From CBDAPE01 sp965198325 (GTDB lineage: Bacteria > Pseudomonadota > Alphaproteobacteria > UBA828 > JAPUJA01): a stretch of DNA of 64,000 nucleotides. The notes beneath the pieces were generated by a model that saw only the letters and a list, made by a program, of their open reading frames with translations, did not search any database and had not been told where the DNA came from. This document shows positions 9,715 through 18,518 of the stretch, piece after piece (within the stretch, counting starts at the first letter, position 1; every line of letters starts with the position of its first letter). A program made the position numbers and the translations under genes. The DNA lies in NCBI GenBank assembly GCA_965198325.1, contig CBDAPE010000016.1, positions 124,001 through 188,000 of the forward strand, read 5' to 3'.

Positions 9715-9905
9715 CCCCCCGCCTTCCAGTCAGAGTAACTCTGACCGAAGGCTATAGACGGTCCCCTTTTGGTCCGCCACAGCCGGATCAACCGGCCGCT
9801 TCAATGGGGGATTATTGCGCCGCCGTTCTCATAGGTCAGAAGCAATTAGGCGGACCAGCCTGCGTCGGCACGCCCGCGTGCGGAAAAGTCCGTTATCGTC
9901 TTTCG

Positions 9906-11387
9906 TTATTCTGCAGACGTAGCTGCGGGATTTTCGGGATCCAGAGGAACGTTCGATACGCAGCCCCAGAGCTGCTCGAAATATGCCGCCACTCTGAGCA
10001 ACTCGTGCTCGCTGCGTCTCGGCGCGACGATCTGCATTGCCACAGGCAAACCGGACGTCGAATAACCGCAGGGCACAACGGCGACCGGTACGGACACTGT
10101 CGTCAGGGCGAAGGTGATCGTGATCCAGTCGACATAGGTCTCGAGCGACTTGCCGTCGATTTCCGTCGGAAATTTCTGCTCGACGGGAAACGGCAATACC
10201 TGCGCCGCGGGCGTTAGCAGGAATTTTTCTCGATCCAGAAACCCGTCGAATTCGGCGATAAGCTCCGCTCTCTGTCTTTCGGCCGCGTTAACGTCGCCCC
10301 CTGCTGTGCAACACCTTTCTCCACATTCCATACGATCTCGGGCTTGATCGCGTCTCGGTGCATCTGGATCAACGTTTCGTATAAACCGGCGATGAGATGG
10401 GCGCGAAGAGTGTGGAAGATTTCGTACACACCCCGCAGAGGCGGCGATGCTTCGATCATCGAGACACCGTCTTGAGCCGCTTTATCGGCAGCCATCCGGC
10501 AGATCTCGCGAACTTCGCTCGCGACGGCGCAGACACCCAGATCGGGAGAGAACGCAAACCGCTCGGGCTGAAGCGGGCTTTCCGCCGCGGAACGATAAGA
10601 TAGACCCTCCGACGGCAGGCTGATCGGGTCCCTCGGGTCGTAGCCGGTCTGAGCGTCGAACATCAGGCCGACGTCGCCGACGTTCCTCGCCATGGGTCCC
10701 TCGACCCACAACGTGTTGAACGGCAGTTTTGCCGGACCCCGCGCAACCCGTCCCGGCGAGGGCCTGAGGCTCACGACTGAACAGAAGCTCGCGGGTGTGC
10801 GCAGACTTCCACCTAGATCGTTTCCCGAAGCGAGCCACGCGGTTCCCGACGCGAGGGCGGCCGCCGAGCCTCCTGACGATCCGGCGACGCTCATGCGTAG
10901 GTCCCAGGAGTTTCGGGTGGTGCCGTACACGTCATTATAGGTGTTGGCGCCAGCAAACTCCGGGACGTTCGATTTCCCGTAGATGATGCCGCCATTCCTT
11001 TCAAGGGTCTGTACGGTGAGGTCTGACGTCTGTGCGATGGCATCCTTGAGCACCGTCGAGCCCATGCAGGTAACAACGCCCTCGATATCGTTGGAGCTCC
11101 TTCATGAGGACCGGTAGGCTGGCTAACCCGGTCTCTCGTAGGCTCGCGCGCTCGATTGCGGCCAACTCTTTCAGCCGGTCACGTGCGCGGCCAATCAGGT
11201 TGACGCAGATCGCATTTATCTGGGGCTCGACGTCACCAATTCGCTGATCCAGTGCATCGAGCAGCTCTTCAGGGGCATAGTCCCCCGACTTCAGTCCATC
11301 GACGATCTGCCGAGCCGTGAGACCAATCAGAGAGTCCAATAACCTGTCCTCCGGCAGCGGGAGACCGAATGCTCCTCTACCAACCAC
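9906..11387 (-). pseudogene. Amidase-signature hydrolase, broken by two frameshifts
   Basis: Three overlapping frame segments together make an amidase-signature enzyme, which hydrolyses carboxamides with a Ser-Ser-Lys triad. The N-terminal segment has LTARQIVDGLKSGDYAPEE and the Lys in SLPVLMKE; the frame then shifts near 11095, continuing through YGKSNVPEFAGANTYN and the signature VAGSSGGSAAALASG; a second shift near 10290 leads into FDGFLDREKFLLTPAAQ and SGLPVAMQIVAPR. Total length (about 490 residues) fits the family. With both shifts the gene is not functional unless they are sequencing errors. Confidence 0.85.
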
Positions 11388-11481
11388 AAGATAACCTAGC
11401 GGCGATTTTGAAGGAACCAGAAACCCGGATGCTGTCCTCTAACTCAGTACCTGGACCCGGTTAAGCGGGGTAGGTCAGTGC

Positions 11482-11607
11482 GTGAAGAGCGGTGCCGACT
11501 TATCGACCATCAAGCGAATGGGCGGTTGTGAGACGCTGCGCATGGTCGAACGCTACGTCGCCCTGTCGACCGACCACATGGACGTGGCGGTGTCGAAGAT
11601 CGCGTGA
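11482..11607 (+). pseudogene. Tyrosine recombinase (phage/ICE integrase), C-terminal remnant
   Basis: About 40 codons ending in TGA at 11605 read GADLSTIKRMGGCETLRMV and then ERYVALSTDHMDVAVSKIA. This is the C-terminus of tyrosine recombinases: the (H/W)xx..GG.. box and the catalytic Tyr in ERYVALS. Upstream the similarity stops, so only the tail remains. It lies 69 bases before a truncated tRNA-Val, exactly where an integrase gene of a tRNA-targeting element would end. Confidence 0.7.
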
Positions 11608-11676
11608 ATCGGAAGAGCGTGGGAATCGCGATGCTAGTGATGCTGAATATGCTTGAACATGAAATATATACGAAGA

Positions 11677-11733
11677 AGAGCGCCTACATTGACATCGTAG
11701 GGGTCGCTGGTTCAATCCCAGCTGCGCCCACCA
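11677..11733 (+). tRNA. tRNA-Val(GAC)-like 3' fragment, probable attachment-site remnant
   Basis: Fifty-seven bases hold the end of the D arm (AGAGC), an anticodon loop TTGACAT, a GGGTC variable loop, a perfect T arm (GCTGG TTCAATC CCAGC), the 3' acceptor strand TGCGCCC and ACCA. The 5' half is missing and the sequence upstream is AT-rich and unrelated. The anticodon stem has a mismatch and an extra base, so it is not a working tRNA. The position next to an integrase tail argues for a displaced 3' end left by site-specific integration. Confidence 0.72.
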
Positions 11734-11987
11734 TTCTTTCAAGCACCGAGCGGTCATCCGGATTGGCCGCCCGCACACAACTCGAACGCAGCGCCAATTC
11801 TGCCAGCCGGAACCCGCCGGTTTTCAAGCCCGTCTAGACGCGCCTGAAGCACGACGAATTAGGTGTCGATCGTTGACGGCGGCTCTGCATCGCCGCGCAT
11901 ACTCCTTGCGTTTTTGCATATACGGGACCGAATCCTCTCGGCTAATGTCGCAATCCTGCACTCATTGTCGACCAAAGGGGGTCCGCC

Positions 11988-13475
11988 ATGCCACGCGACG
12001 GAAAAGCCTATCTTGAATCCATTCGCGGTGACGGCCGCGACATCAGAATATTCGGCGAAAAGGTTGCGGAGCCGGTCGATCATTCCGCCTTCACCAACAC
12101 CTTCGACTCCTACGCGGCTCTGTACGATTTTCAGTGCGCGCCGGAAAACCTCGAACTGATGACCTGCGAGTCGCCCGATACGGGCGAGCGGGTCAACCGC
12201 GCCTGGTCCATGCCCCGCTCCTATGATGAGTTGGTCGAGCGACGGCGCGCCATCGAGGCTTGGTGCGACCTGCATTACGGCTATATGGGCCGCTCGCCGG
12301 ACCACGTCGCTTCCTCGCTCGTCGGACTGAACATGGGCGTGACGCTGTTCGAGGAGTACGACCCCAAGCGCGCCGGCGCGCTGGCCGACTATTTCCGTTA
12401 CGCGCGTGATCGAGACCTCTTCCTGACTTACACGGTGATCAATCCGCAGGCCGACAAGTCCAAAGCCGCCCACGAACAAGCCGACGAATTCCTTACCATG
12501 CGGGTCCTCGACGAGGACTCCGAAGGCATCATCGTCAAGGGCGCAAAGATGCTGGGCACCAGCAGTGTTATGGCCGACGAGGTCTGGGTTTCCTGCATCC
12601 AGCCCCTGGCGGAAGGCGATGAGCCCTACGCGGTCTCCTGTTTCGTGCCCATGAACGCCCCAGGCCTGCGTATCCTCTCGCGCAAGTCCTATGAGGGTGC
12701 GGCCCATTCCCGGTTCGACAATCCGCTCTCCTCGCGCTTCGACGAGAACGACGCCGTGCTCTATTTCGACGAGGTCAGGATTCCCTGGGAGCGGGTCATC
12801 GTCGACCGCGACGTGGCGATGGTACGCCGCCAGTTCGACGATACGCCCTGCTACGTCTACGAGGAATACCAGGCGGTCATCCGGCTCATGGTCAAACTCC
12901 GCTTCCTGATGGGGGTCGCCAAGCGCATTACCGAGGTCAATGGCACGTCACGCATCCCGTCGGTGGCTGAGATCCTGGGCGATATTTCCTCCCAGGCGGC
13001 GATGATCGACGCCTTCGTACACGCCACCGAGGTCAAGGGCCAAACTACCCTCGAGGGTTGGTTCGTGCCCGATCTCAACATGGTCAATTCGGCCCAGGTC
13101 CTGGGCCAGCAACTCTACCCCCGGCTCATGACCGAACTCCGCAATCTTGCGGGCGGCGGCATGATCATGCTGCCCGCCGGCATCGAGGACTTCGTCGACG
13201 AAGAACAGGCCGGCTGGATTCACAAGACCCAGAAATCGCCCGCCGTCGAGCCCTTTGACCGGGTCAAGTTCTTCAAGCTGGCGTGGGATGCGGTGGGCTC
13301 GGAGTTCGGCTCGCGGCACACCCAATATGAGATGTTCTATGCGGGGCCCACCTTTGTGCTTCGATTCCACGCCAATCACACCTATGACTGGGAGGGCTCG
13401 ACCGACATGGTCGATCGCTTGCTGGACAGCTACAGCCTCGAGGCCGAACTCACCAAACTACAAGCCGCGGAGTAG
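11988..13475 (+). CDS. HpaB/4-hydroxyphenylacetate 3-hydroxylase family flavin monooxygenase (paralogue 1)
   Basis: Large component of a two-component FADH2-dependent oxygenase, 495 residues. The start ATG follows AAGGGGG. The acyl-CoA dehydrogenase-like fold is visible: N-terminal helical part with GYMGRSPDHVASSL, the central beta domain (EGIIVKGAKMLGTSSVMADE, the substrate loop), YFDEVRIPWERVIVDRD, and a C-terminal helical part with SRHTQYEMFYAG. HpaB-type enzymes need reduced flavin from a partner reductase; one is encoded at 31025. It is the most divergent of the three HpaB paralogues here and is convergent with the GMC gene. Substrate unknown. Confidence 0.9.
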   Translation: MPRDGKAYLESIRGDGRDIRIFGEKVAEPVDHSAFTNTFDSYAALYDFQCAPENLELMTCESPDTGERVNRAWSMPRSYDELVERRRAIEAWCDLHYGYMGRSPDHVASSLVGLNMGVTLFEEYDPKRAGALADYFRYARDRDLFLTYTVINPQADKSKAAHEQADEFLTMRVLDEDSEGIIVKGAKMLGTSSVMADEVWVSCIQPLAEGDEPYAVSCFVPMNAPGLRILSRKSYEGAAHSRFDNPLSSRFDENDAVLYFDEVRIPWERVIVDRDVAMVRRQFDDTPCYVYEEYQAVIRLMVKLRFLMGVAKRITEVNGTSRIPSVAEILGDISSQAAMIDAFVHATEVKGQTTLEGWFVPDLNMVNSAQVLGQQLYPRLMTELRNLAGGGMIMLPAGIEDFVDEEQAGWIHKTQKSPAVEPFDRVKFFKLAWDAVGSEFGSRHTQYEMFYAGPTFVLRFHANHTYDWEGSTDMVDRLLDSYSLEAELTKLQAAE

Positions 13476-13503
13476 GGCAGGGGCCGCCCGGCCCCGTCAC
13501 GGC

Positions 13504-15153
13504 TCAAGCGGTCCGATGATCCCACACCGGCACGTCCAGTGCGGGCAGGGGCGGAAGTCCCAGGATCATGTCGGCCAGCTTCTCGGCGATCATGATGGTC
13601 GGCGCGTTGAGGTTGCCGCTGACGATCGAGGGCATGATCGAGGCGTCGACGACCCGCAACCCCTCGATGCCATGGACCCGGCATTCCGCATCGATCACGG
13701 CCATCTTGTCGGTACCCATCTTGCAGGTGCCGCAGAGGTGATAGACCGTGCCTGCGTTGTTGCGAACGTATTCGTCAACCTCCGCGTCGGTCTGAACATG
13801 CTTGCCCGGCGAGATCTCGTCGCCGCGCAAGCCGTCATAGGCCTTCTGGGCGAAGATCTCCCGGGTCGCCTTGAAGGCCCGGCGGAAATCGATTCTGTCG
13901 CGTTCGGTCTGCAGATTGTTGGGGTCGATCACCGGCGCCCGGGCGGGGTCGGCGGAGCGCAGCCTGAGCCAGCCCCGGCTGGTCGCCCTCAGCGTTCCCG
14001 CTTCCGCCTGGAAACTGTGGGCCTTGACGAAGTCGTGATTACCGTAGTCGTAGCCGATCGGCATGTAATGGTACTCGATATCCGGATGGGTCACGTCGTC
14101 GCCGACGCGGATGAAGCCGGTCGTCTCGAAATGATTCGAGGCGCACAGCCCTTTCTTGAACAGGATCCATTCGATGCCGAGCCGCAGCTTGTTATGGGGC
14201 TTGAGCCAGTTGTGCAGTGAGATCGGCTTGGTGCAGGCGTGCTGAATGAAGATTTCCAGGTGGTCGTGCAGGTTTTCGCCCACGCCTGGCAGATCGACGG
14301 CGACCTCGATGCCGTACTCCGTGAGTTGTGCTGCCGGGCCGATGCCCGAGAGCATCAACAGCTGGGGTGAATTGACGGCGCCGCCGCAGATGATCAGCTC
14401 TTTTTCGGCCGTGGCATCGAAGGTTTGGCTGCCCCGTCCAAAGCGCACACCGGTCGCGCGATTGCCGTCGGTCTTGATATTGAGGGTCATGGCGTGGGTT
14501 TCGACCGTCAGATTGGGCCGGTCCATGACCGGGCGCAGGTAAGCCCGCGCCGTCCCGCAGCGCTCGCCGCCGGCTATCGTCATGTCCATCCGGCCGAAGC
14601 CTTCCTGGCGGTAGCCGTTAACGTCGTCGGTTGCGCCCCAGCCCGCTTGTACGCCGGCTTCCACGAAGGCATCGACGGTCTCAAAGCCGGAATCCGCCCG
14701 TCCGACCCTCAGAGGCCCGTCGCCGCCGCGGTAATCGTCCGGCCCCAGCTCGTGGCATTGCGCCCGTTTGAAATAGGGCAGGCAGTGGGCATAGGACCAG
14801 TGCGCTGCACCCGTCTCCTGTGCCCAGCGGTCGTAGTCGTAGGCGTGGCCGCGCATATAGACCATGCCGTTGATCGACGAGGAGCCGCCCAAAACCTTGC
14901 CACGGGGCACCGGGATGACCCGGCCGTTCAAATGCTCCTGGGGCTCGGTCTGGTAGTTCCAGGAATAGCGCGGGCTGTTCGCCGTCTCGCCCACCATGGC
15001 GGGCATGCGGATCATCATGGAGTTATCGCCCGAGCCCGCTTCGAGCACGAGGACTCGGATGTCCGGGTTTGCCGAGAGCCGGTTCGCCAGCACGCAGCCG
15101 GCCGAGCCCGCGCCGACGATGATGTAGTCGAAGACAGTGTCTAATTCAGCCAT
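13504..15153 (-). CDS. GMC-family FAD-dependent alcohol/choline dehydrogenase (paralogue 1)
   Basis: A 549-residue GMC oxidoreductase related to BetA. It opens with the FAD Rossmann motif DYIIVGAGSAGCVLANRLS, has the GMC signature region (RGKVLGGSSSINGMVYMRG), GGAVNSPQLLMLSGIGP, and the C-terminal catalytic His region TVYHLCGTCKMGTD plus GNLNAPTIMIAEKLAD. The ATG at 15153 is used because the FAD motif begins at about residue 9; the open frame upstream has no family sequence. Such enzymes oxidise an alcohol to an aldehyde and feed electrons to the respiratory chain. A paralogue lies at 23084. Confidence 0.93.
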   Translation of the reverse strand: MAELDTVFDYIIVGAGSAGCVLANRLSANPDIRVLVLEAGSGDNSMMIRMPAMVGETANSPRYSWNYQTEPQEHLNGRVIPVPRGKVLGGSSSINGMVYMRGHAYDYDRWAQETGAAHWSYAHCLPYFKRAQCHELGPDDYRGGDGPLRVGRADSGFETVDAFVEAGVQAGWGATDDVNGYRQEGFGRMDMTIAGGERCGTARAYLRPVMDRPNLTVETHAMTLNIKTDGNRATGVRFGRGSQTFDATAEKELIICGGAVNSPQLLMLSGIGPAAQLTEYGIEVAVDLPGVGENLHDHLEIFIQHACTKPISLHNWLKPHNKLRLGIEWILFKKGLCASNHFETTGFIRVGDDVTHPDIEYHYMPIGYDYGNHDFVKAHSFQAEAGTLRATSRGWLRLRSADPARAPVIDPNNLQTERDRIDFRRAFKATREIFAQKAYDGLRGDEISPGKHVQTDAEVDEYVRNNAGTVYHLCGTCKMGTDKMAVIDAECRVHGIEGLRVVDASIMPSIVSGNLNAPTIMIAEKLADMILGLPPLPALDVPVWDHRTA

Positions 15154-15264
15154 GGCGCGATCAAAGCGGCGCGGGCTAACCCTGTCAATCGCCCAGATCA
15201 AACGTGGTGACGGCACGGCCCGTTCTCGGCTAGACTCATGGAAAACCGATAGGGAGGCTGCGTC

Positions 15265-15966
15265 ATGACCTACGACGTTCCTGCGAGTGAGGATTACACC
15301 TACAGCTTCTTGCCCGAGACGGCGGCGCTGATCGTCATCGACATGCAGCGCGATTTTCTCGATCCCACCGGTGGCGGCACGGGCAATAGCGACGAGGATT
15401 TCTCCGCCGGCCAGGCGATCGTGCCGAACGTCCGCGGCGTTCTCGAGGCAGCGCGCGCGGCGGGTCTTCACATCGTTCATACCCGAGAGGGCCACCCGCC
15501 CGATCTCTCGACGCTCCACGCGATGCGCCGGCTTTCGAGCCGGCGGGTCGGCGCGGAGATCGGCGAAACAGGACCACTCGGGCGCCACCTAGTGCGCGGC
15601 GAATACGGCCACGACTTCATCGACGAGCTCCAGCCCGCGGACGGCGAGGCGGTGATCGACAAGCCCGGTTTCTCGGCGTTCTACAAGACGGATCTCGAAA
15701 AAATCCTGCACGATTGGGGCGTCACCCACACCATCGTCTGCGGGGTGACCACCGAATGCTGCGTGCAGTCGACCATCCGCGGCGCCATCGATCGGGGTTT
15801 CTTCGTGCTCACCCTGTCGGATTGCTGTGCGTCCTATTATCAGGACATGCACGACGCGACCATGCGCGTCCTCCCGGCCCAGGGCGGCCTGTTCGGCTTC
15901 GTGGCGGCCTCGAAAGACGTCCTCGCGGCGCTGGCGAAGGGCCCGGCGGCAAGCGCCGCGGAGTAA
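15265..15966 (+). CDS. Isochorismatase-family cysteine hydrolase (RutB/biuret-hydrolase-like)
   Basis: A 233-residue hydrolase with the Asp-Lys-Cys triad visible: Asp in ALIVIDMQRDFLDP, Lys in VIDKPGFSAFYKTDLE, and Cys in IVCGVTTECCVQST with the preceding cis-peptide Val-Thr. Relatives hydrolyse amides such as ureidoacrylate (RutB), biuret or triuret. The ATG follows AGGGAGG. It is divergent from the GMC gene, with a 111-base shared upstream region, and convergent with the HpaB paralogue 2 gene. In company with RidA-like and HpaB-like genes it is the hydrolase one would expect in a Rut-like nitrogen pathway; the substrate is inference. Confidence 0.9.
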   Translation: MTYDVPASEDYTYSFLPETAALIVIDMQRDFLDPTGGGTGNSDEDFSAGQAIVPNVRGVLEAARAAGLHIVHTREGHPPDLSTLHAMRRLSSRRVGAEIGETGPLGRHLVRGEYGHDFIDELQPADGEAVIDKPGFSAFYKTDLEKILHDWGVTHTIVCGVTTECCVQSTIRGAIDRGFFVLTLSDCCASYYQDMHDATMRVLPAQGGLFGFVAASKDVLAALAKGPAASAAE

Positions 15967-15987
15967 GGTGCGGCGAGCTGGTGGCCG

Positions 15988-17487
15988 CTAGATCACGACG
16001 CGATCCGGGTTGATCTTGAGGTAGTCGCGGATAACCCGGCAGGCCTCGTCCCGGTCGTAATGCTGATAGAGCTCCTCCGAAACGAACGCGCGGGGCGTCG
16101 CGTTAGTGTTCTCGAACATCGCGACCCGGTTCGCGTGGCTGCCGCAGGTCAGGTCCCAGATGAAGTTGAACACCCGATTCTTCTCCCGGGCGGTCACGCC
16201 GGTCCCCGGCATGAATTCCTCCAGCTTCTTGCCGAATTCGGGATGGTCCCAAATCGCCGCCGGCCACCGGCTGACCATGCCTTGGCCGCACAGGTCGCGC
16301 AGCAAGTGCATGATCCGGGGGTATTGCTCGATGGAATAAAGCCGCACGGGTGTCACATATTCGAGGTTCGGAACCGTCATCCCGTTCCAGACCTCCGCGT
16401 CCTCCACGGCGGCGACGATCCCCGCCTTCAGAATTGCCGCGTATTTGATGATCTCGCTTACTGATTCCCGCACCGACTGGATCTTGCCGATACCCAGGAT
16501 ATCGACGACGGTCTGGGCGGCGCCGGCGAAGATCTCCGCGCGCACGGCGAGGCGTGCAAGGATATGCCAGAATCCGACCACACCGCTTTCGTGGTAAAGC
16601 CCGAGCAGCTCCTTGTTCTTGAAGCTCACGAGATATTCCCGGGGCAGAAACACGTTGTCGAAGATCAACAGGTTGTCGATCTCCTCGCCCTGGCTGTCCA
16701 GCGGATGGTCTTCCCAATTGGAATTCGGATCGGTCACCGGCTCGCGCAGCAGGAGCGTGAGTCCTTCGATGTTCGCGGGCAGCACGCACCACAGGCAGGC
16801 CGGCTCGTCGAGTCCCGGGCTGAGCGCCGTCGACAGAGTGAAGAAGTGGCTGATCGCCCCAATGCTGCCGCAGGGTTTTGCGCCGTAAAGCACGATCCCG
16901 TCGTCGCGTTCCTCCACTGCGCGCAAGCGCCCCGGCTTTTCCGAGGCCGGGATCCGCCGGTCCGCCTGCACATCGGGGATCAGGTCCGTGCTCATCAGGT
17001 TGTGGGCGCTGCTGAGCTTGACGAAATCCCTGACGTTCTGGGCGAACTCGGGATTTTCCTTTTCGATCCGGTCGTTCACCGCGAGAAAGCCGAGTGCCAT
17101 CATCGAGCCGTAATCCGGCGGGCGGCCGAAGATGCCCATCGTCCTGAGCGTCATGATCCGGATCGCCGCCAGCTTCTGGCGGAGATGGTCCTTACTGGTC
17201 GGGATCTGCCAGCCGACCGCGTAGCGCCCGCCGTCGTCCGGGTCGAAGTAGGTGAGCACATCCCGTTCGGCGGGGTCGAACTGCAGGTCGAACAGCCCGG
17301 CGATGTTGTCGACGGCGCGGGCGAGCTGGGGGTGGGTCGTCACATCGTCGATTGGCTTACCCGCAGCATCGAAGATACGCCGTCCGTCGTTCAGGCTCTC
17401 CTTGTATTGGGCGCCGGTCATAAGGTGGGGTTCGTCGCCCCCTTTGAGCACTTCCTTGACCTGGTGAAGTCCAAGCTCCGTGGTCAT
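15988..17487 (-). CDS. HpaB-family flavin monooxygenase (paralogue 2)
   Basis: A 499-residue HpaB-type oxygenase component, closely related to the protein at 32953 (shared MTTEL start, MGIFGRPPDYGSMMALGFLA, and the C-terminal TGVTAREKNRVFNFIWDLTC). Conserved flavin/substrate-domain features include HNLMSTDLIPDVQADRR and IFDNVFLPREYLVSF. The ATG at 17487 is chosen over a longer open frame because it matches the paralogue start and follows AAGGAA. It is 64 bases downstream of the deacetylase remnant and likely in one transcript with the triple-RidA gene at 18519. Confidence 0.9.
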   Translation of the reverse strand: MTTELGLHQVKEVLKGGDEPHLMTGAQYKESLNDGRRIFDAAGKPIDDVTTHPQLARAVDNIAGLFDLQFDPAERDVLTYFDPDDGGRYAVGWQIPTSKDHLRQKLAAIRIMTLRTMGIFGRPPDYGSMMALGFLAVNDRIEKENPEFAQNVRDFVKLSSAHNLMSTDLIPDVQADRRIPASEKPGRLRAVEERDDGIVLYGAKPCGSIGAISHFFTLSTALSPGLDEPACLWCVLPANIEGLTLLLREPVTDPNSNWEDHPLDSQGEEIDNLLIFDNVFLPREYLVSFKNKELLGLYHESGVVGFWHILARLAVRAEIFAGAAQTVVDILGIGKIQSVRESVSEIIKYAAILKAGIVAAVEDAEVWNGMTVPNLEYVTPVRLYSIEQYPRIMHLLRDLCGQGMVSRWPAAIWDHPEFGKKLEEFMPGTGVTAREKNRVFNFIWDLTCGSHANRVAMFENTNATPRAFVSEELYQHYDRDEACRVIRDYLKINPDRVVI

Positions 17488-17551
17488 CGTGTCGTTCCTT
17501 CCTTTGTCTGGGCCGGTCTTCGTGGGGTGCCGGCGGTCAATTCGACGAGTC

Positions 17552-18471
17552 CTAGATCCCCTCGCCCACCGCGTCGACGGGAAGCTCGGGAATGCGCCCC
17601 TCGTAGACCGGCAGATCGTCGACACGCGGCCTGTAGCTGCCGTCGTCGATGCATGTCCGGACGTGTGCGGCGATCTCCTCCATGGGCGCGAACCAGACAT
17701 CGCCGCGTGCCATCATGGACTCGATCATCAATTCGACCTGATGCCAACGCGCCCGCCGGCCGGTGATGAACGGATGCCAGACCGTCACCCACAAGCCGCC
17801 TTGAGCGCAAGCCGCCTCGAACTCGGCCACGAACACCTCGATGGCGCGGGCCGGCGGCTGGATCGTCATGGTCAGGCCCAGATCCAGGCTGAACAGGTAC
17901 TGGACCGCATCGTCCATGGCCCATTCCGTGGGGAGCTCGATCACCTCCCCGCCCTGTTTTGATCGGACGACGTAAGGCAACTCATCGCCCATCAGGCTGG
18001 AGTCGTATTCGAAGCCTTCCTGAAGCAGAAGGTCGAGCGAGTGTTCGGAAAAATCGTAGAGCGGCGCGCGCCAGCCCCGGGGACGCCGCCCGGTCACCTT
18101 CTCGATCGCCTCGATGCCGCGCACCAGCCAGTCGAGCTCTTCGTCCCGCCCGCGCTTGTTGGGACTTTCGTGCAGGTAGCCGTGATGCGCAACCTCGTGG
18201 CCGTCCGCCACGATCGCCTCGACCGTCTCCGAATAGCGTTCCGCGCACCAGCCCGGCACGAAAAAGGTCTGTTTGATGCCGAACCGCCGGAGGTCTCGAG
18301 AATTCGCGGAATCCCGACCTTCGGTCCGAATCCGAGAAAGCTCTGGGTCGCGACCCGGCGGACCGCGTCGTCCGGATATTGCAGATGCAGGATGCTGTCC
18401 GCATCCATGTCGAATGTGATCGCCGCGGCGCACTTGGCGCCGTTCGGCCATGGCACAGGGTTGCTGGTCAT
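17552..18471 (-). pseudogene. Polysaccharide deacetylase / PuuE-like allantoinase family, single frameshift
   Basis: The N-terminal frame (18471 downwards) reads AAAITFDMDADSILHL, the NodB metal-binding Asp motif, up to GIPRILET; the rest continues in another frame as RRFGIKQTFFVPGWCAERY, GHEVAHHGYLHESP (metal His pair) and WVTVWHPFITGR. Adding one base near 18291 joins the two into a normal family member of about 306 residues. Either a one-base deletion inactivated it or the assembly has an error there. The family includes allantoinase-like and ureido-hydrolysing enzymes as well as sugar deacetylases; in this cluster a C-N hydrolase role is plausible. Confidence 0.82.
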
Positions 18472-18518
18472 TGTTCTCTCTCCCTGATCCGGCGCGGCCC
18501 TGATCGGCCTGCGCCCGG

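Larger units (their letters stand above)
5913..9831 (-). mobile_element. IS21-family element, copy 1, interrupted by an IS256-family element
   Basis: Carries istA and istB on the minus strand. The ends read TGTCAACGGCGGAGCAA on the left and, in reverse complement, TGAGAACGGCGGCGCAA on the right, so they are matching inverted ends starting TG. Internal repeats of the GTGGCGGA...GGGACC type near both ends are typical of IS21 multiple terminal sequences. Nearly the same sequence recurs at 34819-37678. An IS256-family element (7507-8847) lies within istA. Flanks GGCACC and TAGGTC do not match, so no target duplication is left. Confidence 0.85.

Noticed and set aside
11500..11778. Minus-strand frame with WWAQLGLNQRPL
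   Set aside because: This phrase is the familiar false translation of a tRNA 3' end in reverse; it supports the tRNA fragment rather than a protein.
16564..17766. Long open frame of 400 codons antisense to HpaB paralogue 2, and similar long antisense frames across the window
   Set aside because: High GC keeps antisense frames open; their translations are rich in Arg/Ala/His with no family sequence, while the sense frames have clear motifs.
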